From NCBI GenBank assembly GCA_963739375.1, contig CAVUAF010000023.1:119630-183629 (forward strand): a stretch of 64,000 nucleotides of DNA. The letters are read 5' to 3'. Position numbers and translations under genes: made by a program. The first letter of the stretch is position 1. Every line of letters starts with the position of its first letter. The notes beneath the pieces are model-generated. The model searched no databases. It was given only the letters and a program-made list of their open reading frames with translations, and had not been told where the DNA came from. Source of the DNA: CAVUAF01 sp963739375. GTDB lineage: Bacteria > Acidobacteriota > Terriglobia > Terriglobales > Acidobacteriaceae. This document shows positions 44,024-54,819 of this stretch, piece by piece.

Positions 44024-44307
44024 GGCGCGTCAAGAGTGGCATGCGATTGCGCGGACACGCAAGGAACAAAATCCCCCGCGCCCCAGGGCAGGGGGGCCGG
44101 GGAAGAAGCGGCGGCGAAACGCCGCCCCCGTGCCCACCAAAGTGCCGGGCGGGAGGCCGCGGGCGGGTTTCATACGATGAGATTGACAGCCCCTAAAACC
44201 CGCGCCTACCATGGTTGAGTTTTAGCCGGCTATCCTAACGTTTCCGTGGCTTGGCCATTTAGGAGCCACTTTTGTTTCCGCTGTCTCAGTTCGCCAAAGG
44301 GGGCGCA

Positions 44308-47300
44308 ATGCGACTTCGAATTCTTCTGGTCCTGTTCGGGACCCTGCTGCTCTGTACCGCCGGATTTGCGCAAAGCAACATTACCGGCACAATCTCCGGC
44401 ACCGTTTCCGATGCTACCGGCGCGGTACTGCCGAATGCCACCGTCACCATTACCAATACCGACCAAAAGATCGTGACGCGCACGGTCAAGACCGACGCCA
44501 GCGGCGCTTACTCGGTTCCGCTGCTCCCCGTCGGAAACTATTCCATCGCGGTGGAGTCTTCCGGTTTCAAGAAAGCGGAGAAAACCGGCATCGTCCTGAA
44601 CGTCAACGACAAAATAACCGCGTCGTTCCAGCTCGAGGTGGGCGCCGCCAGCCAAACGGTGACGGTGGAGGCCTCGCCGATCGAGGTCAACCTGGTCAGC
44701 GCCACCGGCTCCGAGCTGGTGACCGGCAGGCAGGTGCGTGAGCTGACGCTCAATAACCGCAACTACGTGCAGCTCCTCACCCTCAGCCCCGGGGTCTCGT
44801 CCACCACCGCCGAGCAGTACTACGTGGGCACGACCAACCCGGTGACGGGGGGGGTGAACACGATCGGGTTCCAGGTAAACGGGCAGCGGACCAGCGCCAA
44901 CAACTGGACGATTGACGGCGCTGACAACGTGGACCGCGGCTCCAACCTGACCCTGCTTTCCACGCCCAGCGTGGATTCCATCCAGGAATTCAAGCTCGTC
45001 CGCGCCAACTACGACGCCGAGTATGGGCGGGCGGCTTCGGGGCAAGTGCAGGTGCTGACGCGCTCGGGCACCTCGGCCTTCCACGGCGGCTTGTACGAGT
45101 TCTGGCGCAACGAGAACCTGAACGCCGACAACTACTTCACCAAGCGCACGCGCACGACCTCGGCGCAATGCGCGCCCTTCCGCGCCGCCGGCGATCCGTG
45201 GGCCTGCGACAGCCGTCCCGCTCTGCGGTACCACAACTTCGGCGGGACCTTCGGCGGACCGGTCCCCATCGGCGGGCTGAGGAAGAACACCTTCTTCTTC
45301 TTCAGCGAAGAGGTTCGGCGCGCCATCACCTACAGTTCGGGTGACGCGACCATGCCGACCGCCGCGGAGTTGACCGGGAATTTCCTGGTCCCGGTGTGCG
45401 TCACGTTCGCGGCCAACGGCAGCTGCACTGCGACCAGCAACCGGGTCACGGCCTTCACCCCGACGGCGCAGGCGTACATCACGGACATCTGGTCCAAGGC
45501 GCCGCTGGCCACCGATGTGACGACCCACACCATCACCAACTTCTTCCGCAACGTGCTGAACTTCCGGCAGGAAGCGATCAAGGTGGACCACGTCTTCGGG
45601 CCGCGGCTGAGCGTCTACGGCCGCTACACGACTGAAAAGGTCCCGACCGACCAGCCGCGGGGTCTGTTCGGCCCTTACACCAACCTGCCGGGCGTGGCCA
45701 ACAACCACGTGGAGTCGCCGGGCTGGACCCTGGTGGGCCACGTGACCGCCGCGCTGAACCCTACCTTCCTCCTGGACGGTGGCTACAACTTCTCCTACGG
45801 CGCCATCCTCGCCGACGTGACCGGCTCGATGGACATTGCCAAGTCCCCTGACATCCACCCGACGGTGCCGTATACGGTCACCAACCACATAGTGCCGTCT
45901 ATCAGCTTCACCAGCTCCGTCTCGGGCATTGGGGCCGAGCCGCAGTATCGCGACTACAACCGCAACCACCAGATCTTCGGCAACGTGACCAAGGTGATGG
46001 GGCGCCACACCATCAAGGCGGGCGGCACCTACTACCACTATCAGAAGACGGAAAACGCCGCCGGGAACAACGCCGGCAGCTTCAGCTTCACCGGCGCGCA
46101 GGTGGCGGGCAGCGGCCTCAACGCCAACTGCACCGCGTCGACGCTGACCAACGGCGTCTCCAACTCGGTGTATTGCCTGTCGCAGGGCTGGGCGAACTTC
46201 CTGATGGGGCGGGTGTTGACGTTCACCCAGGTGGCGGTGGACATCACGCCCAACGTGCAATCGAACCAGATGGAGTTCTACGGCCAGGACGAGTGGCGGG
46301 TGAAGCCGAACCTGACGCTGAGTTTCGGCCTGCGCTATTCGCTCTTCCGGCAACCCACCGATGCCAATGGCTTCCTGACCACCTTCGATCCCAAGTACTA
46401 CAGCACGGCGGCGGGGCAGGCGTTCACGATCGATCCCGCCACGGGGAACCGCGTGCCCGGCACCGGCAACCCGCTGAACGGGATCATTCCCACCACCGCG
46501 GCGCTGAAGAAATGCGCGGCGCTGGGCAACGCGACCTCGGTCCCGTGCTGGCCTGCCGGAACCGTGGCCCCGTACGGCAACAAGGTGGCGAATGAGGACA
46601 TGACGGACTTCGCGCCGCGCTTCGGCGTGGTGTGGGACCCGTTTGGCAAGGGCCAGACCGCCATCCGCGCCGGCTTTGGCTACTTCTATGACGTGCCGCT
46701 GTTCGGCATCATCGAGCAGAACACGTTCACCAATCCGCCGTTCTCGAACAGCATCTCGATCAGCAACACCAACTTCGAGAACCCGGGCTCGGTGCTACCC
46801 TCCATCTCCGCCGCCCCGATTTCGCTCAGCGCGCGCAGCGGCGCCCCGTTCAAAACGCCGCGCAGCTATCAATGGAACTTCGACGTGCAACACCAGATCA
46901 CGCGGGACTTCCTGATTGACGTCGGCTACTTCGGCAACGTGGGGCGCAACCTGATTGGCGTGTTCGAACTGAACCAGCCGGCGGTGGGTGCGTACGTGGG
47001 AACATCGGCAGATGTGAACACCATCGCTACGTGCGGCGCTGCCCCCGACGGGACGGCCTCGCACTGCGTCAACTCGACCACCACGCCGCGCCTGAACGCC
47101 ATCCGGCCCTACAAAGGCTACCTGGCAATCAACGCCATCCGGCCGATCTTCAATTCCAACTACAACTCGCTGCAGGTCTCGACGCAGAAGCGGTTCCACG
47201 GGGGCTCGACCTGGGGCGTGGCCTACACCTGGTCGCATGCCCTGACCGACAACCAGACGGACCGCTCGACGGCGCCGCAGAACACCTTCAACCTGCATGG

Positions 47301-47874
47301 CGACTACGGCCCGACGCAGCAGGACCGCCGCCATATCTTCACCACCAACTACGTGTACGAGCTACCGTGGCTGCACGAGCAGCACGGGATCACCGGGCAC
47401 CTGTTGGGCGGGTGGGAGATGAGCGGCGTGATCACGGCGCAGAGCGGCACGCCAAACACGGTGAGCGGCGTGACCATCGACCGCGCCGGGCAGGGCTGCC
47501 TCTCCGCCTCAACGCCCTGCGGCCTGCGGCCCGACATCATCGCCAACCCCAACCAGAACGCACCCCATACCTTCCAACAGTGGTTCAACACCGCGACCTA
47601 CGTGCAGACCCCGGCAGGGCAGATCCGGCCAGGTACGGCGCGGCGCGGCGACATCCTCGGGCCCGGCTTCTGGCGCGCGGACCTCTCGCTGCTGAAGAAC
47701 TTCAAGTTCGGCGAGCGGGTCACCACCCAGTTCCGGGTGGATGCCTTCAACGCGCTCAACCACACCAATCCGTCGGGCATCGGCAGCTTCAGCGTGACCA
47801 GCTCGCTGTTTGGGGTGGTCACCACGGCGCGCGATCCGCGGCTGATCGCCCTGGGCCTGAAGCTCAACTTCTAA
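44308..47874 (+). CDS. TonB-dependent receptor, Oar-like, with regulatory-like N-domain
   Basis: A 1188-aa outer-membrane receptor. The signal peptide (LLVLFGTLLLCTAGFAQ) is followed by a carboxypeptidase-regulatory-like beta-sandwich (ISGTVSDATGAVLPNATVTI), a plug (NGQRTSANNWTIDGADN) and a long barrel. It ends RLIALGLKLNF with the terminal Phe. This is the acidobacterial Oar-type architecture, abundant in that phylum and usually linked to uptake of polysaccharides or large substrates. AAAGGGGG precedes the ATG. A clear terminator follows. No partner lipoprotein is adjacent. Confidence 0.94.
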   Translation: MRLRILLVLFGTLLLCTAGFAQSNITGTISGTVSDATGAVLPNATVTITNTDQKIVTRTVKTDASGAYSVPLLPVGNYSIAVESSGFKKAEKTGIVLNVNDKITASFQLEVGAASQTVTVEASPIEVNLVSATGSELVTGRQVRELTLNNRNYVQLLTLSPGVSSTTAEQYYVGTTNPVTGGVNTIGFQVNGQRTSANNWTIDGADNVDRGSNLTLLSTPSVDSIQEFKLVRANYDAEYGRAASGQVQVLTRSGTSAFHGGLYEFWRNENLNADNYFTKRTRTTSAQCAPFRAAGDPWACDSRPALRYHNFGGTFGGPVPIGGLRKNTFFFFSEEVRRAITYSSGDATMPTAAELTGNFLVPVCVTFAANGSCTATSNRVTAFTPTAQAYITDIWSKAPLATDVTTHTITNFFRNVLNFRQEAIKVDHVFGPRLSVYGRYTTEKVPTDQPRGLFGPYTNLPGVANNHVESPGWTLVGHVTAALNPTFLLDGGYNFSYGAILADVTGSMDIAKSPDIHPTVPYTVTNHIVPSISFTSSVSGIGAEPQYRDYNRNHQIFGNVTKVMGRHTIKAGGTYYHYQKTENAAGNNAGSFSFTGAQVAGSGLNANCTASTLTNGVSNSVYCLSQGWANFLMGRVLTFTQVAVDITPNVQSNQMEFYGQDEWRVKPNLTLSFGLRYSLFRQPTDANGFLTTFDPKYYSTAAGQAFTIDPATGNRVPGTGNPLNGIIPTTAALKKCAALGNATSVPCWPAGTVAPYGNKVANEDMTDFAPRFGVVWDPFGKGQTAIRAGFGYFYDVPLFGIIEQNTFTNPPFSNSISISNTNFENPGSVLPSISAAPISLSARSGAPFKTPRSYQWNFDVQHQITRDFLIDVGYFGNVGRNLIGVFELNQPAVGAYVGTSADVNTIATCGAAPDGTASHCVNSTTTPRLNAIRPYKGYLAINAIRPIFNSNYNSLQVSTQKRFHGGSTWGVAYTWSHALTDNQTDRSTAPQNTFNLHGDYGPTQQDRRHIFTTNYVYELPWLHEQHGITGHLLGGWEMSGVITAQSGTPNTVSGVTIDRAGQGCLSASTPCGLRPDIIANPNQNAPHTFQQWFNTATYVQTPAGQIRPGTARRGDILGPGFWRADLSLLKNFKFGERVTTQFRVDAFNALNHTNPSGIGSFSVTSSLFGVVTTARDPRLIALGLKLNF

Positions 47875-47888
47875 CCGCACCAGACACC

Positions 47889-47916
47889 AAGGCCCGCGCC
47901 GCGGCGCGGGCCTTTT
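47889..47916 (+). terminator. Rho-independent terminator after the TonB receptor
   Basis: A perfect 10-bp GC stem (AGGCCCGCGC / GCGCGGGCCT) with a CGCG loop is followed by TTTTT on the + strand, 15 bp after the receptor stop codon. Confidence 0.9.
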
Positions 47917-47923
47917 TGATTTA

Positions 47924-48006
47924 CATCCCGAGGAGCGTAGCGACGAGGGAGCTCTATCGCGCAACAGCGGCACGGGATGGGTAGGGTTCCCTCGCTACGC
48001 TCGGGA
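47924..48006. repeat. Imperfect inverted repeat between convergent genes
   Basis: Has the same blocks as the element at 508-593: CATCCCGAG...GAGGGAGC...CTA on the left and GGGTAGGGTTCCCTCGCT...CTCGGGA on the right. Here too it lies between convergent genes (TonB receptor and iscX). Confidence 0.75.
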
Positions 48007-48014
48007 CAAGAAAA

Positions 48015-48230
48015 TCACTGGGCGTCCTGCCACTCCTCGTACCAGGCCATCTGAATGGCTTCCAGCTTGGCTTCGTTGGAGGCCTGGGGGGCGTCGTGGA
48101 AGGCAGGCAGCTCGGTGACCATGCGGTGCAGGTCGGTGAAGCGCACCGTGAGCGGGTCCAGCTGCGGGAACTTTTCGGCGAGCAGGATGCCGAGGTCTTC
48201 GGCGGCGTCCCAGGTCAAGTCGGTCGGCAT
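48015..48230 (-). CDS. iscX: Fe-S assembly protein IscX
   Basis: A 71-aa acidic IscX/YfhJ protein. LTWDAAEDLGILLAEKFPQL, LHRMVTELPAF and the ASNEAKLEAIQMAWYEEW helix match the family. IscX binds IscS and iron and tunes cluster assembly. It is the last gene of the ISC operon, 119 bp after fdx, and that gap holds an inverted pair of heptamer arrays. Confidence 0.95.
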   Translation of the reverse strand: MPTDLTWDAAEDLGILLAEKFPQLDPLTVRFTDLHRMVTELPAFHDAPQASNEAKLEAIQMAWYEEWQDAQ

Positions 48231-48255
48231 CAGGCCTCCCTCCGGTCGGCAATCT

Positions 48256-48347
48256 GTGATTTGCGATTTGTGATTTGCGATTGAGGTCCTGGGTCGACAG
48301 CATCTTCCAATCGCAAATCAGAAATCACAAATCACGAATCACAAATT
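48256..48347. repeat. Inverted pair of heptamer arrays in the isc operon
   Basis: 48256-48283 holds four units alternating GTGATTT and GCGATTT; 48313-48347 holds five units of the complementary type (GCAAATC, AGAAATC, ACAAATC). The two arrays can pair as a stem of about 28 bp in the fdx-iscX intercistronic RNA. Confidence 0.85.
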
Positions 48348-48349
48348 CT

Positions 48350-48787
48350 TCAATGTTGTTCCTCGGAGACGTAGTTGCGGTTCCAGGCGGGAATCTCGAC
48401 CACGATCTCGCCCGGCCGGGTGATCTGCACCTGGCAACCCAGGCGGGAATTGAGCTGGAGGTCGGCGGCCATGTCGAGGCGGTCGGCTTCGTCGTCTTCC
48501 ATCTCCGACAGGCACTCGCTGCCCTTCTTCACCCACACGTGGCAGGTGGTGCAGGCGCAATTGCCGCCGCAGGCGTGGTCGAGGAAGATGCCGTGGTTCA
48601 GCGCGATGTCGAGGATTGACTCCGGCTTGCCGTGCTCCAGGTAGGGCAGCTTGCCGTGTTCGAACTCGACCGTCTTGTTCTCCGGCAGAAAAGTGAGGCG
48701 CACGAGCTTCGCCGGGTCAGGATGGCCGGTGCGAATCACCGTGGGTTCGGCGGTGGCGGTGGCGCCTTGGGTTTTCTCGTCGCTCAT
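48350..48787 (-). CDS. fdx: ISC-type [2Fe-2S] ferredoxin
   Basis: A 145-aa adrenodoxin-like ferredoxin. The ligands are Cys73, Cys79 and Cys82 (ACGGNCACTTCHVW) and Cys118 (RLGCQV). It supplies electrons for cluster assembly on IscU. The first 28 residues are an unusual Thr/Ala-rich extension before the core domain. It follows hscA in the operon with a 91-bp gap that holds another inverted heptamer pair. Confidence 0.95.
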   Translation of the reverse strand: MSDEKTQGATATAEPTVIRTGHPDPAKLVRLTFLPENKTVEFEHGKLPYLEHGKPESILDIALNHGIFLDHACGGNCACTTCHVWVKKGSECLSEMEDDEADRLDMAADLQLNSRLGCQVQITRPGEIVVEIPAWNRNYVSEEQH

Positions 48788-48797
48788 AAACTAAGCC

Positions 48798-48868
48798 GTC
48801 GGTCTTCGGTCGTCGGTCTTCGGCCAACCTGAGAATCGTGGCGGCCGACGGCCGACGACCGACGACCC
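48798..48868. repeat. Second inverted pair of heptamer arrays in the isc operon
   Basis: 48798-48825 has four units (GTCGGTC, TTCGGTC, GTCGGTC, TTCGGCC); 48843-48868 has the complementary GGCCGAC/GACCGAC units. Both lie between hscA and fdx, so a hairpin is expected in the mRNA. Confidence 0.85.
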
Positions 48869-48878
48869 GCAAAGCGAT

Positions 48879-50801
<1,923 letters not shown>

Positions 50802-50813
50802 GGCGTAATCGTG

Positions 50814-51560
50814 TCAACTCTCCAGCGCTTCACTCACGTCGCGTACCAGGTTGCGGACGTAGCTGCGGCGGTTGAGCACGTCGAGCATGGCTTGCAGGAC
50901 GCTTCGGCGCTCGTCGCCGGGCACGGTCTCGCCGCGCTGCGCGCGCTCGAGCCCGGCGTCCCAGGCGCGCCAGTGCTCTTCGAGCTGCTGCTGCGATGCG
51001 GCCAGCCGTTGCTCGAAGTTGGTGCGCGCCGTCTCCAGGTCGCGGACCACGTGCGCGTCCGCCGCGGCGCCCGCCTGCTTCGCCGCTCGCAGCTCTTCCA
51101 GTTCCATGTTCAGTTCGAAAACTTCCTCCAGCAGGTCGGCGGGGACGATCTGGGTCTTGTCCTCCCCCGACTGGCGCGCTGCATCGGTGGCCGCCTTCGA
51201 TTGCCCGGCCACCTGGAAACCCTCGAGCGACAACAGGTACTCGGTGCGGGCGATGGGATCGCGCAGCGTGCGGTAAGCGTCGTTGAGATGCGAGGTCTGC
51301 TCCAGGCTCCACTCCTGCTCGCGGGGAGTGGCGCGCGAGTAGACATCGGGGTGCAGCCGGCGGCTCAACCGGTAGAACTCCTGCTCCAGCGCAGCGGTAT
51401 CGAGCTGCAGCCGGCGCGGCAAGCCGAAAAACGCGAAATAGTCCACCGGCGCCGGCGGTTGCACCTTGCCGCACGCAGTGCAGAAATGGGACGCCACCTG
51501 CGCCGTGCAGGACCAGCACGGCCCGCCGCTGGGGACTCCGATTTGGGTCTTGGCCGGCAT
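50814..51560 (-). CDS. hscB: J-domain co-chaperone HscB with N-terminal zinc ribbon
   Basis: A 248-aa HscB. The J domain has His70-Pro71-Asp72 (YRLSRRLHPDVYSR), and the C-terminal helical part matches the IscU-binding region. Ahead of the J domain is a four-cysteine module, Cys15/18 and Cys27/30 (CWSCTAQVASHFCTAC), like the tetracysteine domain of eukaryotic HSC20 and absent from E. coli HscB. It probably binds zinc. It sits between iscA and hscA. Confidence 0.93.
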   Translation of the reverse strand: MPAKTQIGVPSGGPCWSCTAQVASHFCTACGKVQPPAPVDYFAFFGLPRRLQLDTAALEQEFYRLSRRLHPDVYSRATPREQEWSLEQTSHLNDAYRTLRDPIARTEYLLSLEGFQVAGQSKAATDAARQSGEDKTQIVPADLLEEVFELNMELEELRAAKQAGAAADAHVVRDLETARTNFEQRLAASQQQLEEHWRAWDAGLERAQRGETVPGDERRSVLQAMLDVLNRRSYVRNLVRDVSEALES

Positions 51561-51606
51561 GAGATTAAGGATGCTCGCCTCGCGCGTTCAACCGCTCCGC
51601 TCGTTA

Positions 51607-51627
51607 GCGCGTCGCTCAGGATGACAA
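51607..51627. repeat. Partial GTCATCCTGAGCG repeat (inverted)
   Basis: CGTCGCTCAGGATGACAATT, the inverted left end of the dispersed element, lies in the 67-bp spacer between iscA and hscB. The rest of the element is missing. Confidence 0.6.
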
Positions 51628-52041
51628 TTAGCCGCTGAACGAAGTGCCGCAGCCGCACGACTTCGACGAATTCGGATTGATGAACTCGAAGCCCTGCTTC
51701 ATCAGGGTCTCGACGTAATCGAGCGTCATGCCGTGCAGGTAGATGAAGCTCTTGGGGTCGACGAAAACGCGCACCCCGTCGAACTCGAAGATGCGGTCAC
51801 GCTCGCGCGGCTGGGTGTCGAAGCGGATGCTGTAGGTCAGGCCGGAGCAGCCGCCGCCCTGCACCCCGAGGCGCAATCCGCCTTCCGCCGGCGAGATGTT
51901 CTCTTTCGCCATGGCGGCGCGGATGCGGGCCACCGCCTTGGGCGTGACGTGAATGACGGCGGCCGGCGCCGCGGACGCGGCCGGCGCTTCCGGCTCCGCC
52001 GGCGGCGCGCCGAGGGTGACGAGTTTGTTTGCCTGATCCAT
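51628..52041 (-). CDS. iscA: A-type Fe-S scaffold/carrier IscA
   Basis: A 137-aa HesB/IscA protein. The three ligands are Cys65 (GGGCSGLTY), Cys129 and Cys131 (KSCGCGTSF). The first 28 residues form an Ala/Pro-rich extension before HVTPKAVARIRAAM. It is carried in the ISC operon between iscU and hscB and probably delivers clusters to apoproteins. Confidence 0.95.
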   Translation of the reverse strand: MDQANKLVTLGAPPAEPEAPAASAAPAAVIHVTPKAVARIRAAMAKENISPAEGGLRLGVQGGGCSGLTYSIRFDTQPRERDRIFEFDGVRVFVDPKSFIYLHGMTLDYVETLMKQGFEFINPNSSKSCGCGTSFSG

Positions 52042-52110
52042 GCAACTCGGGGCTCCCGCCCCTTATTGTGCTCGCGCGCGTCACCGGGCTCAAGCCCGGG
52101 GCGCCCACCG

Positions 52111-52529
52111 TCAGGCCGACTTGCCCGCTTTCACCGGCTCGGGCTGGGCCTGTTTCTTCTTCCAGTCCTTGATGGCGGCGTTGATGGCGTCCTCGGCCAG
52201 CACCGAGCAGTGGATCTTCACCGGCGGCAGGCTCAGCTCGCGCACGATGTCGGTGTTCTTGATGTGCAGCGCCTCGTCGACGGTCTTGCCCTTGACCCAC
52301 TCGGTGGCGAGCGACGAGACTGGCGATGGCGGAGCCGCAGCCGAAGGTCTTGAACTTGGCGTCCTCGATGACGTCGGTGTCGCGGTTCACCTTGATCTGC
52401 AGCTTCATGACGTCGCCGCACTCGGGCGCGCCCACCAGGCCGGTGCCCACGTCGGGGTCGTCCTTGTCCAGCGATGCCGACGTTGCGCGGGTTGTTGTAG
52501 TGATCGAGGACTTTGTCGCTGTATGCCAT
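52111..52529 (-). pseudogene. iscU: Fe-S scaffold IscU, two frameshifts
   Basis: Read across frames this is a complete IscU of about 138 aa: MAYSDKVLDHYNNPRNVG, then DKDDPDVGTGLVGAPECGD, CGSAIAS, LATEWVKGKTVDEAL, and LPPVKIHCSVLAEDA, including the HscA-binding LPPVK and the three ligand cysteines. Two single-base insertions break it, near 52482 (after NPRNVG) and near 52318 (after AIAS). The protein-level conservation in all frames suggests sequence error more than true loss. It lies between iscS and iscA. Confidence 0.85.
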
Positions 52530-52576
52530 GTCGTCTCTCCTCTCGTACTCCTCGATTCTAGCTGCGCAGCTCCGGC

Positions 52577-53834
52577 TTACCGAGCCGCCCACTTGACCTT
52601 CGCAAGATCGATGCCTTCCTTGGCCATCTCGTACAGCGGCGACAGTTCGCGCAGCCGCTTCACCACTTCGCTGACCGATCGGCGACGTAGTCCACTTCCT
52701 CCTCGGTGTTGAAGCGGCCGAGGCCGAAGCGGATGGAGGTGTGCGCCAGGTCGTCGCCGACGCCCAGCGCCTTGAGCACGTACAGGGCTCCAGCGTCGCC
52801 GAGGTGCAGGCCGAGCCGCTGGAGACCGCGACGTCGTTGATGCCCATCAGCAGCGATTCGCCCTCGACGTAGGCGAAGCTGATGTTCAGGTTGCCGGGCA
52901 GGCGGTGCTCCATGCGAGCCGTTGATGTAGACCTCGTCGAGCTCGGCGAGTGATGCCGTCGCGCAGCCGGTCGCGCAGCCCGGCAGCCGCTCGGCCTCCT
53001 CGCGGCATCTCCTCGCCGGCAGAGCTCGCAGGCCTTGCCGAGGCCGACGATGCCCGGGACGTTCAGCGTGCCCGAGCGCATGCCGCGCTCGTGGCCGCCG
53101 CCGTCGATGATGGGCGGCAAGCTGCACGCGCGGGTTCTTGCGCCGCACGTAGAGCGCGCCGACGCCCTTGGGGCCGTACATCTTGTGCGCCGAGATCGAC
53201 AGCAGGTCGATGTTCTGCTCGTCTGCACGTCGACCGGGATCTTGCCCACGCGCCTGGACGGCGTCGCTGTGGAAGAGCACGCCGCGCTCGCTGGCAGAGC
53301 TTGCCGATCTCCGCGATCGGCTGGAGCGACGCCGATTTCGTTGTTGGCGGGCATGATCGAGACCAGGATGGTCTTGTCGGTGATGGCGCGCGCTGCAGGT
53401 CGTCGAGGTCGATCAGGCCGTCTTTCTGCACCGGCAGGTAGGTGACCGCGTAGCCGTACTTCTCCAGGCGCTTGCAGGTGTCGAGCACCGCCTTGTGCTC
53501 GGTGACCGCGGTGATGATGTGGTTGCCCTTCTCGCGGTACATCTCGGCCACGCCCTTGATGGCCAGGTTGTCGCTCTCGGTGGCGCCGCTGGTGAAGACG
53601 ATCTCCTTGGCGGTGGCGCCGATCAGCCTGGCGATCTGCTCGCGCGCCTTCTCCACCGCCTCTTCCGCCTCCCAGCCGAAGCTGTGGTTGCGGCTGGCGG
53701 CGTTGCCGAACTTCTCGCGTGAAGTAGGGCAGCATGGCCTCCAGCACCCGCGGATCCACGGGGGTGGTGGCGTGGTTGTCCATGTAGATGGGCAGCTGCA
53801 CGCGCTCCCCGTGGTGGTTGTCATGCGAGCTCAT
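52577..53834 (-). pseudogene. iscS: Cysteine desulfurase IscS, multiple frameshifts
   Basis: Pieced together from three frames, this is a full-length IscS: LPIYMDNHATTPVDPRVLEA, FTSGATESDNLAIKGVAEMY, the PLP-lysine segment SISAHKMYGPKG, ERGMRSGTLNVPG, and SGSACTSATLEP with the catalytic cysteine. At least ten 1-2-base insertions or deletions are scattered through it (for example near 53718, 53390, 53328, 53295, 53255, 53221, 53122, 52915, 52790 and 52680). It would supply sulfur to IscU. The density of indels without loss of coding sense points to consensus error, but true decay cannot be excluded. Confidence 0.85.
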
Positions 53835-53858
53835 CGCGGTCACTCCAAATCCCGGCAC

Positions 53859-54320
53859 TCAGGCCAGGGTTATTAGTTCATCCGTCAGCTTGGGCGCCTG
53901 GGGCGCTTCGGCGTTGGGCCACGTCATCTCGTGGATGGTCAGGCGGCCCAGCACTTCCTGGATCGATTCCCCCACCCGCCGCAGCGGCTCGCGCACGGTG
54001 CAACGATCGGTCTGGTCGCAGTCCCCGCGGGTCGTGCTGGTGCACGAGGTGAGGAAGAGCGGGCCGTCGATCGCGCGGATCACTTCCAGCGCCGAAATCA
54101 GGCGCGCATCGCGCGCCAGCATGTAGCCGCCATTGGTGCCGTGTTGCGACACCAGCAGCCCGGCCTTCGCCAGCCGTTGCAGGATCTTGGCCAGCGCCTC
54201 CTGCGGCATGCCATGCTGATCCGCCAGGTCCTTGGCGCTGAAGGCGCCTTCCTCGGCGTGCTCCGCCAGATGCTTCATCGCGATCAGGCCGTAGTCGGTT
54301 TTTTTCGTCAGCTTCAGCAC
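53859..54320 (-). CDS. iscR: Rrf2-family Fe-S regulator IscR
   Basis: A 153-aa Rrf2 transcription factor. A winged helix (LTKKTDYGLIAMKHLAEHAE; LLVSQHGTNGGYMLAR) is followed by three cysteines (CTSTTRGDCDQTDRC, spacing 7 and 5) that would ligate a [2Fe-2S] cluster. It is the first gene of the ISC operon, 24 bp before iscS. The GTG at 54320 has GGAG upstream. A promoter and a matching palindrome lie about 55-105 bp upstream, so it probably represses its own operon when clusters are plentiful. Confidence 0.94.
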   Translation of the reverse strand: MLKLTKKTDYGLIAMKHLAEHAEEGAFSAKDLADQHGMPQEALAKILQRLAKAGLLVSQHGTNGGYMLARDARLISALEVIRAIDGPLFLTSCTSTTRGDCDQTDRCTVREPLRRVGESIQEVLGRLTIHEMTWPNAEAPQAPKLTDELITLA

Positions 54321-54372
54321 GCCGTAACTCCAGGTCCGCCGGTCGCGGGGAGAGCGGCGCCGGCAGGAATCC

Positions 54373-54423
54373 CGACTAAAAGAGTCGTACATTATGTTAG
54401 ATGCACCACGGGGGAAAAAGCAA
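54373..54423 (-). promoter_or_regulatory. isc operon promoter with IscR-like operator
   Basis: On the minus strand a -35 (TTGCTT, 54423-54418) and -10 (TAACAT, 54399-54394) stand 18 bp apart. Just downstream lies the palindrome CGACTCTTTTAGTCG (54387-54373), close to the IscR type 1 half-sites GACT...AGTC with a 4-5-base AT spacer. The position near the start point fits autorepression. The match is by eye. Confidence 0.65.
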
Positions 54424-54819
54424 CCCCTTTCAGCGAACGGTTTTGGTTCGACATCCAGCGGTAACTTACGCTGGCTGAGTGGTTTGGGATTTACGCTCTA
54501 AAACGGTCGGAATTTGATTTGGAGGCTGCACGATGGCGCAGGGAGCATGCAGCCGTTTCCTCCCAGGAAGCGGTGCCGAGATCGTGCGAAAAGCGCCCGC
54601 GTTGTGGTGCTCGCGATGTCTCCGGCGCACCGCTTCATTCATCCGCTCAATTTGCGCAACCAGCGAATGCGATCCCTGGCGCCACCGCTGAATCGCGGTT
54701 CATCCCGGCGCGTCGGAGACTCTTGACTTTGGCCTCCGCAACGCTAAAATGCCGCTCAATTCGCGTCAGGTATGCCGTTACCCCCGCAAGTGTCTCCCGA
54801 TCCCCCGCAGAGAACCAGC
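54424..54819. other. Gene-free spacer
   Basis: About 400 bp between the isc promoter and the small zinc-ribbon gene. No credible coding frame, hairpin with T-run or RNA gene was found. A + strand promoter for the next gene is presumably here. Confidence 0.5.

Noticed and set aside
52111..53834. Programmed frameshifting in iscU/iscS
   Set aside because: More than ten shifts in both directions at non-slippery sites cannot be programmed recoding.
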